DNA of 64,000 bases from Pseudarthrobacter sp. Fe7 (GTDB lineage: Bacteria; Actinomycetota; Actinomycetes; Actinomycetales; Micrococcaceae): contig CP099977.1 in NCBI GenBank assembly GCA_024372495.1, positions 2,852,001 to 2,916,000 on the forward strand, written 5' to 3'. A program made the position numbers and the translations under genes. Under the pieces are notes generated by a model. The model did no database searches and was not told the origin of the DNA. It was given only the letters and a program-made list of their open reading frames with translations. Shown here piece by piece: positions 18,626 through 27,222 of this stretch. How positions within the stretch are numbered: the stretch's first letter is position 1; every line of letters starts with the position of its first letter.

Positions 18626-19414
18626 TTGGCGGCAGAGCGAAGCAGCGGATCCGCGCAGCCCCTTCTGGTGCTGCGCAAAGTCAGCGAGATCCTGAACTGC
18701 TTCTCGGTTGAGTTTCCCGAACCGACACTCCAGCAGATCGTCCGGGAAACCGGCCTGCCGTCGAGTACGTGCCAGCGACTGGTGCAGAACATGGTCCGGG
18801 AAGGGTTCCTTGACCGCGACGGAGACCGCTACCGCATCGGGCTGCGACTCGTCCAGTGGGCCACCCCGGGCACCTTCGGGCTTGATGTGGTCCGCCTGGT
18901 CCATCCCTTCCTTCAGGAACTGCGCGACCGCACCGGAGAAACAGCATGCCTGTACATGCGGGACGGGGCCTACCGCACTGTGGTCGCGGTGGCCGAAACC
19001 CGCCACGTGGTGATGCGGCCTTTCCTCGTGGGGCAGGTTATGCCAATCCACGCCGGCGCCCCGGGAAAAATCTTCCTTGCCTTCGACCCCGAAGCCCGAC
19101 AGGCAATCGAGGACACGGAACTGACCCCCTACACCTCCGCGACGCCCGACACCTGGGAGAAGCTCGACACCCAAGTCAGCAACGCGAGGGCCGACGGCTT
19201 TTATGCGGCGTTCGGCGAGCGGAATTCAGACGTCGGCTCGATCAGCGCTCCGGTCTTCAATCACGCCGGGCGCCTCGCCGCGGTCCTGGGCGTCGGTTTT
19301 CCCACCCAGCGCGTTGGCCCGGACGACGTCGGGCGGCTGGGTCCCGCGGTGGCGGATGCTGCGCGGGCGGCCAGCGTCGCGCTCGGGTACACGGGGAAAA
19401 ATCTCCCTTCCTGA
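18626..19414 (+). CDS. IclR-family transcriptional regulator
   Basis: This protein of 262 residues has an N-terminal winged helix (VLRKVSEILNCF, PTLQQIVRETGLPSSTCQRLV, GFLDRDGDRYRIGLRL) and a C-terminal IclR effector domain (IHAGAPGKIFLAFDP, NARADGFYAAFGERN, ISAPVFNHAGRLAAVLGVGFP). The start is TTG at 18626 with AAGGG upstream. No ATG is in frame nearby. It probably controls the divergent transporter-flavin reductase-crotonase operon through the palindromes between them. The effector is likely the transported acid or its product (inference). Confidence 0.88.
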   Translation: MAAERSSGSAQPLLVLRKVSEILNCFSVEFPEPTLQQIVRETGLPSSTCQRLVQNMVREGFLDRDGDRYRIGLRLVQWATPGTFGLDVVRLVHPFLQELRDRTGETACLYMRDGAYRTVVAVAETRHVVMRPFLVGQVMPIHAGAPGKIFLAFDPEARQAIEDTELTPYTSATPDTWEKLDTQVSNARADGFYAAFGERNSDVGSISAPVFNHAGRLAAVLGVGFPTQRVGPDDVGRLGPAVADAARAASVALGYTGKNLPS

Positions 19415-19660
19415 CAACGTCCGGCTGTTCCGGACCGGACCTGGCGACGGCGGCCAGGCGCCGCCGTCGTACGCCTTTACCGTTGCCGCAGGCAAATATC
19501 GGCAAGGCTATGGACTCTTGGGCGGGGCCCAACCAGACTGTCTACAACAGCTGGCCAGGTGAACCGGAATTGACGGCACTTTCATTGGTCGGGTAAATGG
19601 ACGGCTGCATTTGTTGGGGCTTTACCGTAGTGCCGTTCGCGGCATTGAAAGGACCTGGTT

Positions 19661-21094
19661 ATGCCGGACTTCGCACCGTTCTTCCCGCTTATCGCCATTA
19701 TTTTGGGGGTGCTTTTTGCCGTCGGCTTTATCTGGGTTGCCACGAAGCTGATGTGGAAAGTGGCTGAACCCAACGAAGCCCTGATCATTTCCGGCTTAAC
19801 GCGCGGAACCCTTGAAACCCGGGAGGGAATGGATTTCAAAATTGTCACCGGAAAGGGCGCCCTGGTCCTTCCCGGCCTCCAGACCGTGCGTCCTCTGTCG
19901 CTGACATTGAATGAAACCGAGCTCAAAGTCTCATGCGTTACCTCACAGGGCATCCAGGTAATAGTGGAGGGCGTCGTCATTTACAAGATTGGGGACGCGC
20001 CGCCTTTTATTGCCAATGCCGCCCGCCGCTTCCTGGGCCAGCAGCCAAAGATGGAAAGCCAGGTATATAACGTCTTCGAGGGCCACCTGCGATCCATTAT
20101 CGGCAGCATGACCATGGAGGAAATCATCCGGGAACGGGACAAACTCGCGTCCCAGGTCCGCAGCGCCAGTGGCGTGGAAATGGAAAAGCTGGGCCTGGTG
20201 GTGGATTCGCTGCAGATCAAGGACCTGCAGGATCCCACCGGCTACATCCAGAACATCGCAAAACCGCACATCGCCCAGGTGAAGATGGAGGCCCGGATCG
20301 CCGAGGCCACCCGCAACCGGGAGGCGGCGGAAAAGGAAGCGGAAGCCGCAGCCCTGATCGCGGATGCACAGAGCGTCTCGGCCATCCGGCAATCGGTGGC
20401 ACAAGCCAACGCCGAACGCGCCAGGGCCAATGCCGCCCAGGCCGGCCCACTGGCTGAGGCGACGGCGCGGCAGCAGGTGGTGGTGCAGGAAACCGAGGTC
20501 GCCAAGCTTGAGGCCGACCGGGAAGAGCAGAAGCTGCAGACGAGCATCCGCAAACCCGCCGATGCCAAGGCATATGCCAAACGAACGGACGCTGAAGGCC
20601 AAAAGGCGGCGGACATCAGCGCAGCGGAGGCACTGGCACGCCGGACCGAGCTTGAGGCCCAGGCGAACGCCCGCCGGACGGAACTCCAGGCGCAGGCGAA
20701 TGCCACCGCGGCGGCTGCCGCGGCCGGGGCCACCAAGGTCACCGGCGAAGCCGAAGCTGCTGCGACCAGGGCGAAAGGTGATGCTGCGGCGTCGGCGATC
20801 AAGGCCAAGGCACTGGCCGAGGCGGACGGCATCAAGGCCCGGGCCGAAGCGTTGGGCACCAACCAGGACGCAGTCATATCCCAGCAACTCGCCGAGAACA
20901 TGCCGGCCATCATCGCCGCGGCGGCCGAACCGTTCTCCCACGTTGAGCACATGACGGTCCTGAACGGCGGCGAGGGCGTCAACCAGATGCTGGGCGGGAT
21001 CCTTGCCCAGGCGGGCGACTACCTGCCCGCCCTCGCGACGGCGTTGCGTAAGGGTGAGGACGCCAAGCGCACGCCGACGGCTCCGGGCACGTAG
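19661..21094 (+). CDS. flotillin-like SPFH-domain membrane protein
   Basis: This protein of 477 residues starts with one membrane span (PLIAIILGVLFAVGFIWVAT, about residues 9-28). The SPFH/band-7 domain follows (WKVAEPNEALIISGL, VTSQGIQVIVEGVVIYKIG, SMTMEEIIRERDKLASQV, MEKLGLVVDSLQIKDL). A long Ala/Glu-rich flotillin coiled coil spans about 215-400 (EARIAEATRNREAAEKEAEA). Flotillins scaffold membrane microdomains. AAAGGACC precedes the ATG. An 80-residue protein follows 10 bases downstream and is probably co-expressed. Confidence 0.9.
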   Translation: MPDFAPFFPLIAIILGVLFAVGFIWVATKLMWKVAEPNEALIISGLTRGTLETREGMDFKIVTGKGALVLPGLQTVRPLSLTLNETELKVSCVTSQGIQVIVEGVVIYKIGDAPPFIANAARRFLGQQPKMESQVYNVFEGHLRSIIGSMTMEEIIRERDKLASQVRSASGVEMEKLGLVVDSLQIKDLQDPTGYIQNIAKPHIAQVKMEARIAEATRNREAAEKEAEAAALIADAQSVSAIRQSVAQANAERARANAAQAGPLAEATARQQVVVQETEVAKLEADREEQKLQTSIRKPADAKAYAKRTDAEGQKAADISAAEALARRTELEAQANARRTELQAQANATAAAAAAGATKVTGEAEAAATRAKGDAAASAIKAKALAEADGIKARAEALGTNQDAVISQQLAENMPAIIAAAAEPFSHVEHMTVLNGGEGVNQMLGGILAQAGDYLPALATALRKGEDAKRTPTAPGT

Positions 21095-21104
21095 GGGTCA
21101 CCGG

Positions 21105-21347
21105 ATGCGCAGGGACGTGGACCGGAGCCTGACCGGCAAGATCGGCCGGGTGACCGGGCGCATTGGCCCGGGCACCATCGGCGAAGTCATGCTGCCCTAC
21201 CGTGGCGGAACCATGGCCTTCCACGCCCATCCATTCGACAAAGCCAGTGACTTTCCCGTGGGCGCTGAAGTGCTGGTGATCTACTTTGAGCCGCCGCAAA
21301 CAGTGTATGTGGAAGAGCTGCCGGACGTGTTGAAGCACGCCGAATAG
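21105..21347 (+). CDS. small NfeD/OB-fold-like protein behind flotillin
   Basis: This protein of 80 residues has no signal peptide or membrane span. The stretch LTGKIGRVTGRIGPGTIGEV followed by MLPYRGGTMAFHAHPF and VGAEVLVIYFEPPQTVYVEE resembles the soluble OB-fold found at the C-terminus of NfeD proteins. NfeD is the usual partner of SPFH/flotillin proteins, so the position fits. It starts 10 bases after the flotillin stop. The family assignment is tentative. That the two form one operon is much safer. Confidence 0.65.
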   Translation: MRRDVDRSLTGKIGRVTGRIGPGTIGEVMLPYRGGTMAFHAHPFDKASDFPVGAEVLVIYFEPPQTVYVEELPDVLKHAE

Positions 21348-21377
21348 GGCCCGGCGCCGTTCTCCCTCCGGGTGGAG

Positions 21378-22410
21378 CTACCGCCCGCCCTCCATTTTGC
21401 GGCTGCGCTGCTCCTGGGCCATGGGTCCGTAGGGGTAGACCCCTGCCTCCGGCCGGCTGGCCTCGGTGAGCCGGTTGACCTCATCCGCGCTGAGCCGCAG
21501 GTCTGCGGCCGCAAGGTTGTCAGCGAGCCTGCCCGGTGGTCCTGGCACCCAGGATCACCGACGTCACTGCAGGCCTGTCCGCCAGCCAGGCGAGGGCCAC
21601 CTGGGACGGGCTTACGCCATGGGTGGCGGCAATGTCTTCCACGGAGTGGATGACATTCCAGGTGCGCGGGTTGTCATTGCGCGCCTTCCATGCCTCCATG
21701 CCGCGTTCGGGGTTCTCCCCCAGGCGGGTGGCGCCGGAAGGGCGCTGGTCGCGCTTGTACTTGCCGGACAACCAGCCGCCGCCCAGGGGCGACCACGGCA
21801 GCAGGCCGATTCCGGCGTCCATCGCGGCAGGCACTATCTCGAATTCAATATCCCTGACCAGGAGGCTGTATTGGGGCTGCAGGCTTACCGGGGCGTTCCA
21901 TCCCTGGCTGCGTGCAACATGGACTGCCTTGGTGAGCTGCCAGCCGAGGAAGTTCGAGAAGCCGAAGTAGGCGATCTTGCCGCGGCATACGGCGTCCTCC
22001 AGGAAGCGGAGGGTTTCCTCCAAGGGGGTGATGGGGTCCCAAGCATGCATTTGGTAGAGGTCAATCTGGTCGACCCCCAAGCGCCGGAGGGAATCATCCA
22101 GGGCGCGGGTCAGGTGCCGGCGGGACGTTCCGACGTCGTTCGGTGCCGTTCCCATGGGGAAGCGCCCCTTGGTGGCGATCACCGCGTCGTCCTTCAGGCC
22201 GGGCCGCGCCGCCAACCAGCGGCCGATGACCTCTTCCGAGACCCCGGAACTGTAGACGTCGGCGGTGTCGATGAAGTTGCCGCCGGCTTCGAAGTAACTG
22301 TCAAGGATGGCATGGGACGTTTCCTCGGAGGCCTCTGCACCGAAGGTCATAGTGCCAAGCGCATAGTTGGAGACGACGGTGCCGCTGTGGCCGAGGGTTC
22401 TGTACTGCAT
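21378..22410 (-). CDS. aldo/keto reductase (one frameshift as sequenced)
   Basis: NADPH-dependent aldo/keto reductase of about 343 residues. It opens MQYRTLGHSGTVVSNYALGT, with catalytic Asp/Tyr in NFIDTADVYSSGVSEE, Lys in VIATKGRF and His in LYQMHAWD, and NADPH residues around ILGARTT. At 21526-21530 an extra base in AGCT shifts the frame. The true C-terminus continues LADNLAAADLRLSADEVNRL and ends KMEGGR at 21378. It is last in a three-gene minus-strand run with an SMP-30-type lactonase and a YciI-like protein. These may together handle an aldose or other hydroxy-carbonyl compound (inference). Confidence 0.87.
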
Positions 22411-22424
22411 TGTCTTCCTCTTGA

Positions 22425-23317
22425 TCAGTTGCGGTTGGGCGGAATGTTGCGATCAGCAGCGTCCGTGGTGGTGGTCCGGATGCGGTACAGGCTGGTAGTT
22501 GCGGTGAGGTAGAGGTCCTGGCCATCGGGGCCGCCAAAACACAGGTTGGACACGGTCTCGGGCACGGCGATGGTGTCCAGCAGTTCGAAGGACGGTGAGT
22601 AGACGCGGACTGAGGGGCCCGCCGAGGTCCAGATCCTGCCTTCGACGTCCACCCGCAGTCCGTCCGCCGCGTGGCCGTCTTCCAATTCGAGCGTGCTTGT
22701 CCTGGGGCTGCACTGGCCGGCGCGCACGCTGTAAGTGGCGATCCGCAGCGGGACACCGTAGCCGGGACCTGCCGTGTCCGCTACGTAGAGGACAGACTCG
22801 TCAGGCGAGAAGGCCAGCCCGTTGGGGTGCACGAGGTCGGTGATGACGGGCGTGAGCGCTCCTGAAGCCGGTTCGAAGCGGAACACGTTGCAGCCTCCGT
22901 ATTCCTGCTCCCCCTCATGCCCTTCCGTTGTTCCCGGGAGGATTCCGTAGGGCGGATCTGTGAACCAGATGCTCGAGTCTCGGGCGATCACCACGTCATT
23001 GGGCGAATTAAGCCGCCGGCCCTGGAAGGAGTCAACCAGGCCGGTGACCGTGCCGTCCCGGTCGCGTTCCACCCGGCGCCGGCCATGGCTGCACTGCACC
23101 ACACTGCCGTCCGCGTCGAGGGTCCGGCCGTTGGTGAATTCGACGCCGGCGGCGTATTCCTGGTCGCCCCGGTGTCGGGGTTGAACTCAAGGATGCGGTT
23201 GTTCGGGATGTCGCTCCACCGCACGGTCCTGGACGACGGCACCCACACCGGACCCTCGGCCCACACCGAGCCCGTGAAAAGGCATTCCAGCGGGCCCCAG
23301 GTCAGCTGGTTATCCAT
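22425..23317 (-). CDS. SMP-30/gluconolactonase family protein (one frameshift as sequenced)
   Basis: Six-bladed propeller hydrolase of about 297 residues, starting MDNQLTWGPLECLFTGSVWA with AGGGGAG upstream. Family landmarks are WAEGPVWV (metal Glu), LNSPNDVVI (metal Asn), WFTDPPYGI, HPNGLAFSPDESVLYVADT (metal Asp) and DGLRVDVEGRIWT. The frame breaks near 23162, where one base is missing. The family hydrolyses sugar lactones using a divalent cation. The start lies 41 bases downstream of the YciI-like gene and the stop 14 bases before the aldo/keto reductase. A lactonase beside a reductase suggests sugar or sugar-acid oxidation (inference). Confidence 0.85.
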
Positions 23318-23358
23318 GCAATCTCCCCTTGGGTTCGGTGGGTTTGCCAGCGCGGCGG

Positions 23359-23637
23359 CTAGGCAAGGTGGACGGCGTTCCATTCGAGGAGCCTCGGTTG
23401 GGCCAGCCCATCCAGGACGAAAGGATCACCGGCAACGAAACGCTCGGCTTCGCCGCGCGAGGTGAAAATACCCATTGAGCTGAGGCCTGGTTCGGGCGCC
23501 TGGAAGGGGCCCAGGGCGAGCAGCCCTCCGCCCGCGGCCCGGAATTCCTCGTAGTAGGCCTTGTGGCGGGGATAGACGTCCATGACTGCCGAACGGTCCG
23601 CACCCTCGCGCAGGCTGTAAATCACGACACATTCCAT
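23359..23637 (-). CDS. YciI-like family protein
   Basis: Small protein of 92 residues with the ferredoxin-like YciI fold: VVIYSLREGADR, the conserved HKAYYEEF (catalytic-type His), GGLLALGPF and AERFVAGDPFVLDGL. YciI proteins are small enzymes or accessory domains of unsettled role. This is the first gene of the operon with the SMP-30 lactonase and aldo/keto reductase. It is divergent from the P450 gene, with about 257 bases between starts that show no other gene. Confidence 0.82.
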   Translation of the reverse strand: MECVVIYSLREGADRSAVMDVYPRHKAYYEEFRAAGGGLLALGPFQAPEPGLSSMGIFTSRGEAERFVAGDPFVLDGLAQPRLLEWNAVHLA

Positions 23638-23894
23638 GGCCCCGAACTTACCCTAGCCTTGGCCTTGGGCCTGTGGGACGCGCAGGTTGCCATACCTTTC
23701 CATGCCCGCACCTCATGGTTCACTGGTCCCTGCTGGTTCCCCTTGGATTCTTCGTGTATCGCCACTTGCGGATCCGACGGCGGGAGTAGTGACCCTGGGC
23801 CAGGGGTTGGTTACGATCAAGGTTCAACGGTCAGTAATTTGAGGCGTTGGCGCCCGTCGTCCCCGGGGAGCGCCAGGTGAGCAGAGAGGCCACC

Positions 23895-25061
23895 ATGGAT
23901 GTCACCCAGCCTGCTGGATACCCGCTCGACCCCTTTCCGCACTATGAAGTCATGCGAACCACGGCCCCGGTCTTCCAGGACGATCGATCAGGCAGCTGGC
24001 ACGTTTTCCGCTATGACGATGTCCAACGCGTGCTGTCCGAACACGCAACGTTCTCCTCACGGATGGGCGGCGACAATCCCTCCGGTACCGGCCAGTTGTT
24101 TGCCGCCAGCCTGATCACCGCAGATCCGCCGAGGCACCGTCAACTGCGCTCCCTCGTCACGCAGGCGTTCACCCCCAAAGCCGTTGACGCGCTGGGACCG
24201 CGCATCGCCGGACTTACCGACGAGCTTCTGGACGCGATCGCAATGAGCGGAAGCGCGGACCTGATCAGGGACCTGGCCTACCCGCTGCCGGTCATCGTGA
24301 TTTCCGAGCTGATGGGCATCCCTGCGGAGGACCGTGAGCGCTTCAAGCACTGGTCGGATGTGATTGTCAGCCAAACCCGGACCGGTCCGGGCAGCGAAAT
24401 CCAGGACACCACCACGTCTGAAATGGTGGAGTACTTCATGGCCCTGATAGACCAGCGCAGGAGCCGGCCCGGAACGGACCTGATCAGCAGCCTGCTGGCC
24501 GCCGAGATTGATGGCCAAAAGCTGACGGTGCCGGAACTGCTCGGTTTCTGCAGCCTGCTGCTGGTGGCCGGCAATGAGACCACCACCAACCTGATCGGCA
24601 ATGCCGTTCTGTGCCTGGCTGAGTCGCCAGCGGCGTTCGAGCGTCTCCGGGTCGAGCCCACGTTGATACCCCAAGCCCTCGAAGAAGTGCTGCGCTTCCG
24701 GTCGCCGGTGCAGTCCATGTACCGGGTGACGGCGGCGGAGGCCACGGTTGGCGGCCAGCAGATCCCTGCCGGTGCCCCTGTCGTGGCCTGGATCGGCTCC
24801 GCAAACCGCGACGGGGAGCAGTTCCAGCGGGCAGCCGATTTCGACATCGACCGAAGCCCCAACCGGCACCTGGCGTTCGGCCACGGCATACACTTCTGCC
24901 TCGGTGCGCCGCTGGCCCGGCTCGAGGCCAAAATTGCGCTGGAGGCGCTGTTGACCAGGTTACCGGGGCTGTCGGTGGCTCCCGAAAATGAACTGGAGCG
25001 GATGGAAAGCAGCATTGTCTACGGGCTGAAGGAACTTCCCGTCAGGTGGCAGCCGGCCTGA
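23895..25061 (+). CDS. cytochrome P450
   Basis: P450 of 388 residues from the ATG at 23895 (GAGAGG upstream; an in-frame GTG at 23877 would add six residues). The I-helix oxygen site is LLVAGNETTTN near 225, the ExxR is EEVLRFR near 262, and the haem loop is FGHGIHFCLGAPLAR with the Cys near 335. This is a soluble bacterial class I enzyme needing ferredoxin and reductase partners, neither of which is adjacent. The substrate is unknown. It stands alone between the YciI operon (divergent) and the transglycosylase (convergent). Confidence 0.92.
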   Translation: MDVTQPAGYPLDPFPHYEVMRTTAPVFQDDRSGSWHVFRYDDVQRVLSEHATFSSRMGGDNPSGTGQLFAASLITADPPRHRQLRSLVTQAFTPKAVDALGPRIAGLTDELLDAIAMSGSADLIRDLAYPLPVIVISELMGIPAEDRERFKHWSDVIVSQTRTGPGSEIQDTTTSEMVEYFMALIDQRRSRPGTDLISSLLAAEIDGQKLTVPELLGFCSLLLVAGNETTTNLIGNAVLCLAESPAAFERLRVEPTLIPQALEEVLRFRSPVQSMYRVTAAEATVGGQQIPAGAPVVAWIGSANRDGEQFQRAADFDIDRSPNRHLAFGHGIHFCLGAPLARLEAKIALEALLTRLPGLSVAPENELERMESSIVYGLKELPVRWQPA

Positions 25062-25104
25062 CGCGCATGGACGCCGGGACTTGAGGGCGGCCACAGGCTG
25101 CACT

Positions 25105-25860
25105 TCACTGGGCGGTGCCGGCCTTCGCGGCGTATGCGGTGGCCTGGGAGCGCACTTGGCGGAGATAGGCGTCGGACTGGTTGTATGCGTAGATGGCGTC
25201 CGTCCACCCTTGCGCAGTGGTGAGGTCGCGGCCGTGGCCGCATAGATATGTCGCCGCACTGAGGGTGGCGTCGTCGATGTTGAACGGGTCTGCGGTTCCG
25301 TCCCCATTCCCGTCCATGCCTGCGATCCGCCAAGTGGAGGGAATGAACTGCATGGGTCCAACGGCGTGGTCCCAGTTGGGGTCGCCGTCAAGGGCACCGC
25401 CGTCGGTGTCAGCGATGGCGGCGAAGCCGGCGCCATCAAGGCTCGGGCCCACAATCGGGCCGTTGGCCGGGCCCGATTGTGGGCCCAAGCTGCCGCCGCC
25501 GTACGTTCCGTGGGCTGATTCGATGAAGCCGACGGCGGCCAGCGTATTCCAGCCGATTCCGCATTTCGGAGTGGACTCGTTGGCCCTGACGGCCGATGTG
25601 ACATAGGCCCGCAGCGCCCGGGCAGGGATTCCGGTTTCGGCGGCAGCCCTGCCAAGCCAGTCGGCGTCCGGATTTGGCGTCACGTCAACTGCGGTGGTGA
25701 TTCCGTCGCGCCCCGTCTCCAGTTTGGCCCCTGCGCTGGGAGGCGGAGAAATGGCCCCACGGGCTTCGCCGCCGTGCTGTCCCATTACCCAGAACGAGAA
25801 AGCAGCGCTGGCACAGACCACGAACAGGCTAAAGACCACAAAGCGTTTTACACGGAGCAC
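25105..25860 (-). CDS. lytic murein transglycosylase, secreted
   Basis: This protein of 251 residues has an N-terminal export signal (VKRFVVFSLFVVCASAAFSF). The catalytic Glu is in AVGFIESAHGTYGG. The MltB-like SLT motif VGPMQFIPSTWRIAGMDGNG is followed by DDATLSAATYLCGHGRDL and AIYAYNQSDAY. It cleaves peptidoglycan glycan strands outside the membrane. A segment within the domain (SGPANGPIVGP) is encoded by a perfect inverted repeat at 25445-25486. It is monocistronic and convergent with the P450 gene. Confidence 0.87.
   Translation of the reverse strand: MLRVKRFVVFSLFVVCASAAFSFWVMGQHGGEARGAISPPPSAGAKLETGRDGITTAVDVTPNPDADWLGRAAAETGIPARALRAYVTSAVRANESTPKCGIGWNTLAAVGFIESAHGTYGGGSLGPQSGPANGPIVGPSLDGAGFAAIADTDGGALDGDPNWDHAVGPMQFIPSTWRIAGMDGNGDGTADPFNIDDATLSAATYLCGHGRDLTTAQGWTDAIYAYNQSDAYLRQVRSQATAYAAKAGTAQ
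25445..25486. repeat. perfect 17-bp inverted repeat inside the transglycosylase gene
   Basis: Arms at 25445-25461 (GGGCCCACAATCGGGCC) and 25470-25486 are exact reverse complements with an 8-base loop, so transcript or single-stranded DNA would form a very stable hairpin. It codes for the Gly/Pro-rich stretch GPQSGPANGPIVGP of the enzyme. Protein constraint alone could give part of this symmetry, but 17 perfect pairs is unusual. Confidence 0.85.
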
Positions 25861-25951
25861 CGACTAATCAAACCACCGAAACGGTCCGCTCTGTACGGGG
25901 CGTACCCGTAGCGCGCGTGTTCCCCTTCGCTCCCTTGCCGATCAGGAAACT

Positions 25952-26539
25952 CTAGAGAACGGCGAATGCAACAATGATGCCGATAATGACCGCCGCTACG
26001 AGCCCCAGCGCCATATAGCGGCCAGCCCTCATTGAGCTCTTCCGGACGGGAGCGCCCGTTCCCGGAAGCACTTCCTGCCAGGCCTTTATCGCTTCCAGCC
26101 CTTGGTAGTAGGCGAACATCATCGCCGCACTGCCGGCGACGCCTGCCACGCCGCCCAGTCCACCGGCGCCGCTCATGGCCGCGCCCGCAGATCCGGCACG
26201 GCTGAGGTCCGTGGGGTCCTTGTGACCGCTCGGTGCACCCTGCATCTCCGCCACCTGGGCCGCCGATGGACTCGGAGACAGTGACGCCCCGACCCCCAGG
26301 ATGTCGTACTTGCGCCCCTGGGCTTCGACGACCATTGTTCCCATGGTGGTGAAACGGAATGACGCCTGCTGCACGGGCAACGAGAGTACGCTCACGCCGG
26401 CAGCATCCACCATGCGGAAAATCCCCGACGAATCCATACTGACCACCACCGGGACCGTTTTGGCTCCATTGATCATGCTTTTGCGCCAGTACAGCAGGGA
26501 CTTCATAGGCGCGGTGGGGTCATGTGATGGCGTCGTCAT
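25952..26539 (-). CDS. hypothetical protein with one C-terminal membrane span
   Basis: Protein of 195 residues starting MTTPSHDPTAPMKSLLYWRK. Residues about 25-90 form a beta-rich, PH-like soluble domain (VVVSMDSSGIFRMVDAAGVS, ASFRFTTMGTMVVEAQGRKY). A Gly/Ala-rich linker follows, and the protein ends in one hydrophobic helix (LGLVAAVIIGIIVAFAVL), so it is probably tail-anchored. I do not recognise a family. It is divergent from the P-loop kinase gene, with 128 bases between starts. Confidence 0.65.
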   Translation of the reverse strand: MTTPSHDPTAPMKSLLYWRKSMINGAKTVPVVVSMDSSGIFRMVDAAGVSVLSLPVQQASFRFTTMGTMVVEAQGRKYDILGVGASLSPSPSAAQVAEMQGAPSGHKDPTDLSRAGSAGAAMSGAGGLGGVAGVAGSAAMMFAYYQGLEAIKAWQEVLPGTGAPVRKSSMRAGRYMALGLVAAVIIGIIVAFAVL

Positions 26540-26667
26540 GATCCACAGCTTAGGCGTAGCACCGCCACATTGCCTGCAGGGGAGATGGGCAGATCTCCCC
26601 CTGGCCACAGATATGCCGTCCGCTCAACGGAGCCGCACACGCATATCCCTCATCGGTACCATCAAAC

Positions 26668-27182
26668 ATGGGCAGGAAGAACTACCTCATCGAGGGCGGC
26701 TCCGGCACGGGCAAGACCTCTGTCTGCAACGAGTTGAGGCGGCGCGGCTACCACGCCATCAACGGCGACCGTGAACTCGCCTACCAAGGTGATCCCGAAA
26801 CCGGTGACCCAGTGGAGGGGATCACCGGAATCGCTGTACACGGGCACCACGTGTGGAGAACGGACCAGGTCAGGGCCCTGGTCGCAGCCCAGGGGAAGCG
26901 GTGACGTTCTTCTGCGGCGGCTCGAGGAACGTTGCCGGATTCATCGGCCTGTTCGACGGCGTCTTCGTTCTCGAGGTCGACCTCGAAACACTCGAAAGCC
27001 GGCTTGCCCGGCGCCCACCGGACGAATGGGGAGGGCAGCCAGAGGAACGGGGACTGATCAAACACCTGCATCAGACACGGGAAGAAATCCCACCCGGTGG
27101 CATCGCGATCGACGCGACTGCACCGCTACCGCGCGTGGTGAACGAGATCCTTAGGCACGTCCAGGCCAACGGGCCTGCGTAG
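26668..27182 (+). CDS. P-loop small-molecule kinase-like protein (one frameshift as sequenced)
   Basis: The N-terminus YLIEGGSGTGKTSVCNELRR is a Walker A of the adenylate/shikimate kinase fold, followed by GYHAINGDRELAY. After a missing G in the run at 26892-26895 the frame continues with VTFFCGGSRN, FDGVFVLEVDLETLESRLARR and HQTREEIPPGGIAIDA, which resemble the LID and base-binding parts. Corrected length is about 171 residues. It probably phosphorylates a small metabolite, but the substrate cannot be told. It converges on selB with 40 bases between stops. Confidence 0.78.
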
Positions 27183-27222
27183 CCGGCTCTTGGGGCACGA
27201 GGTTTTACAACGCCATGCGCGG

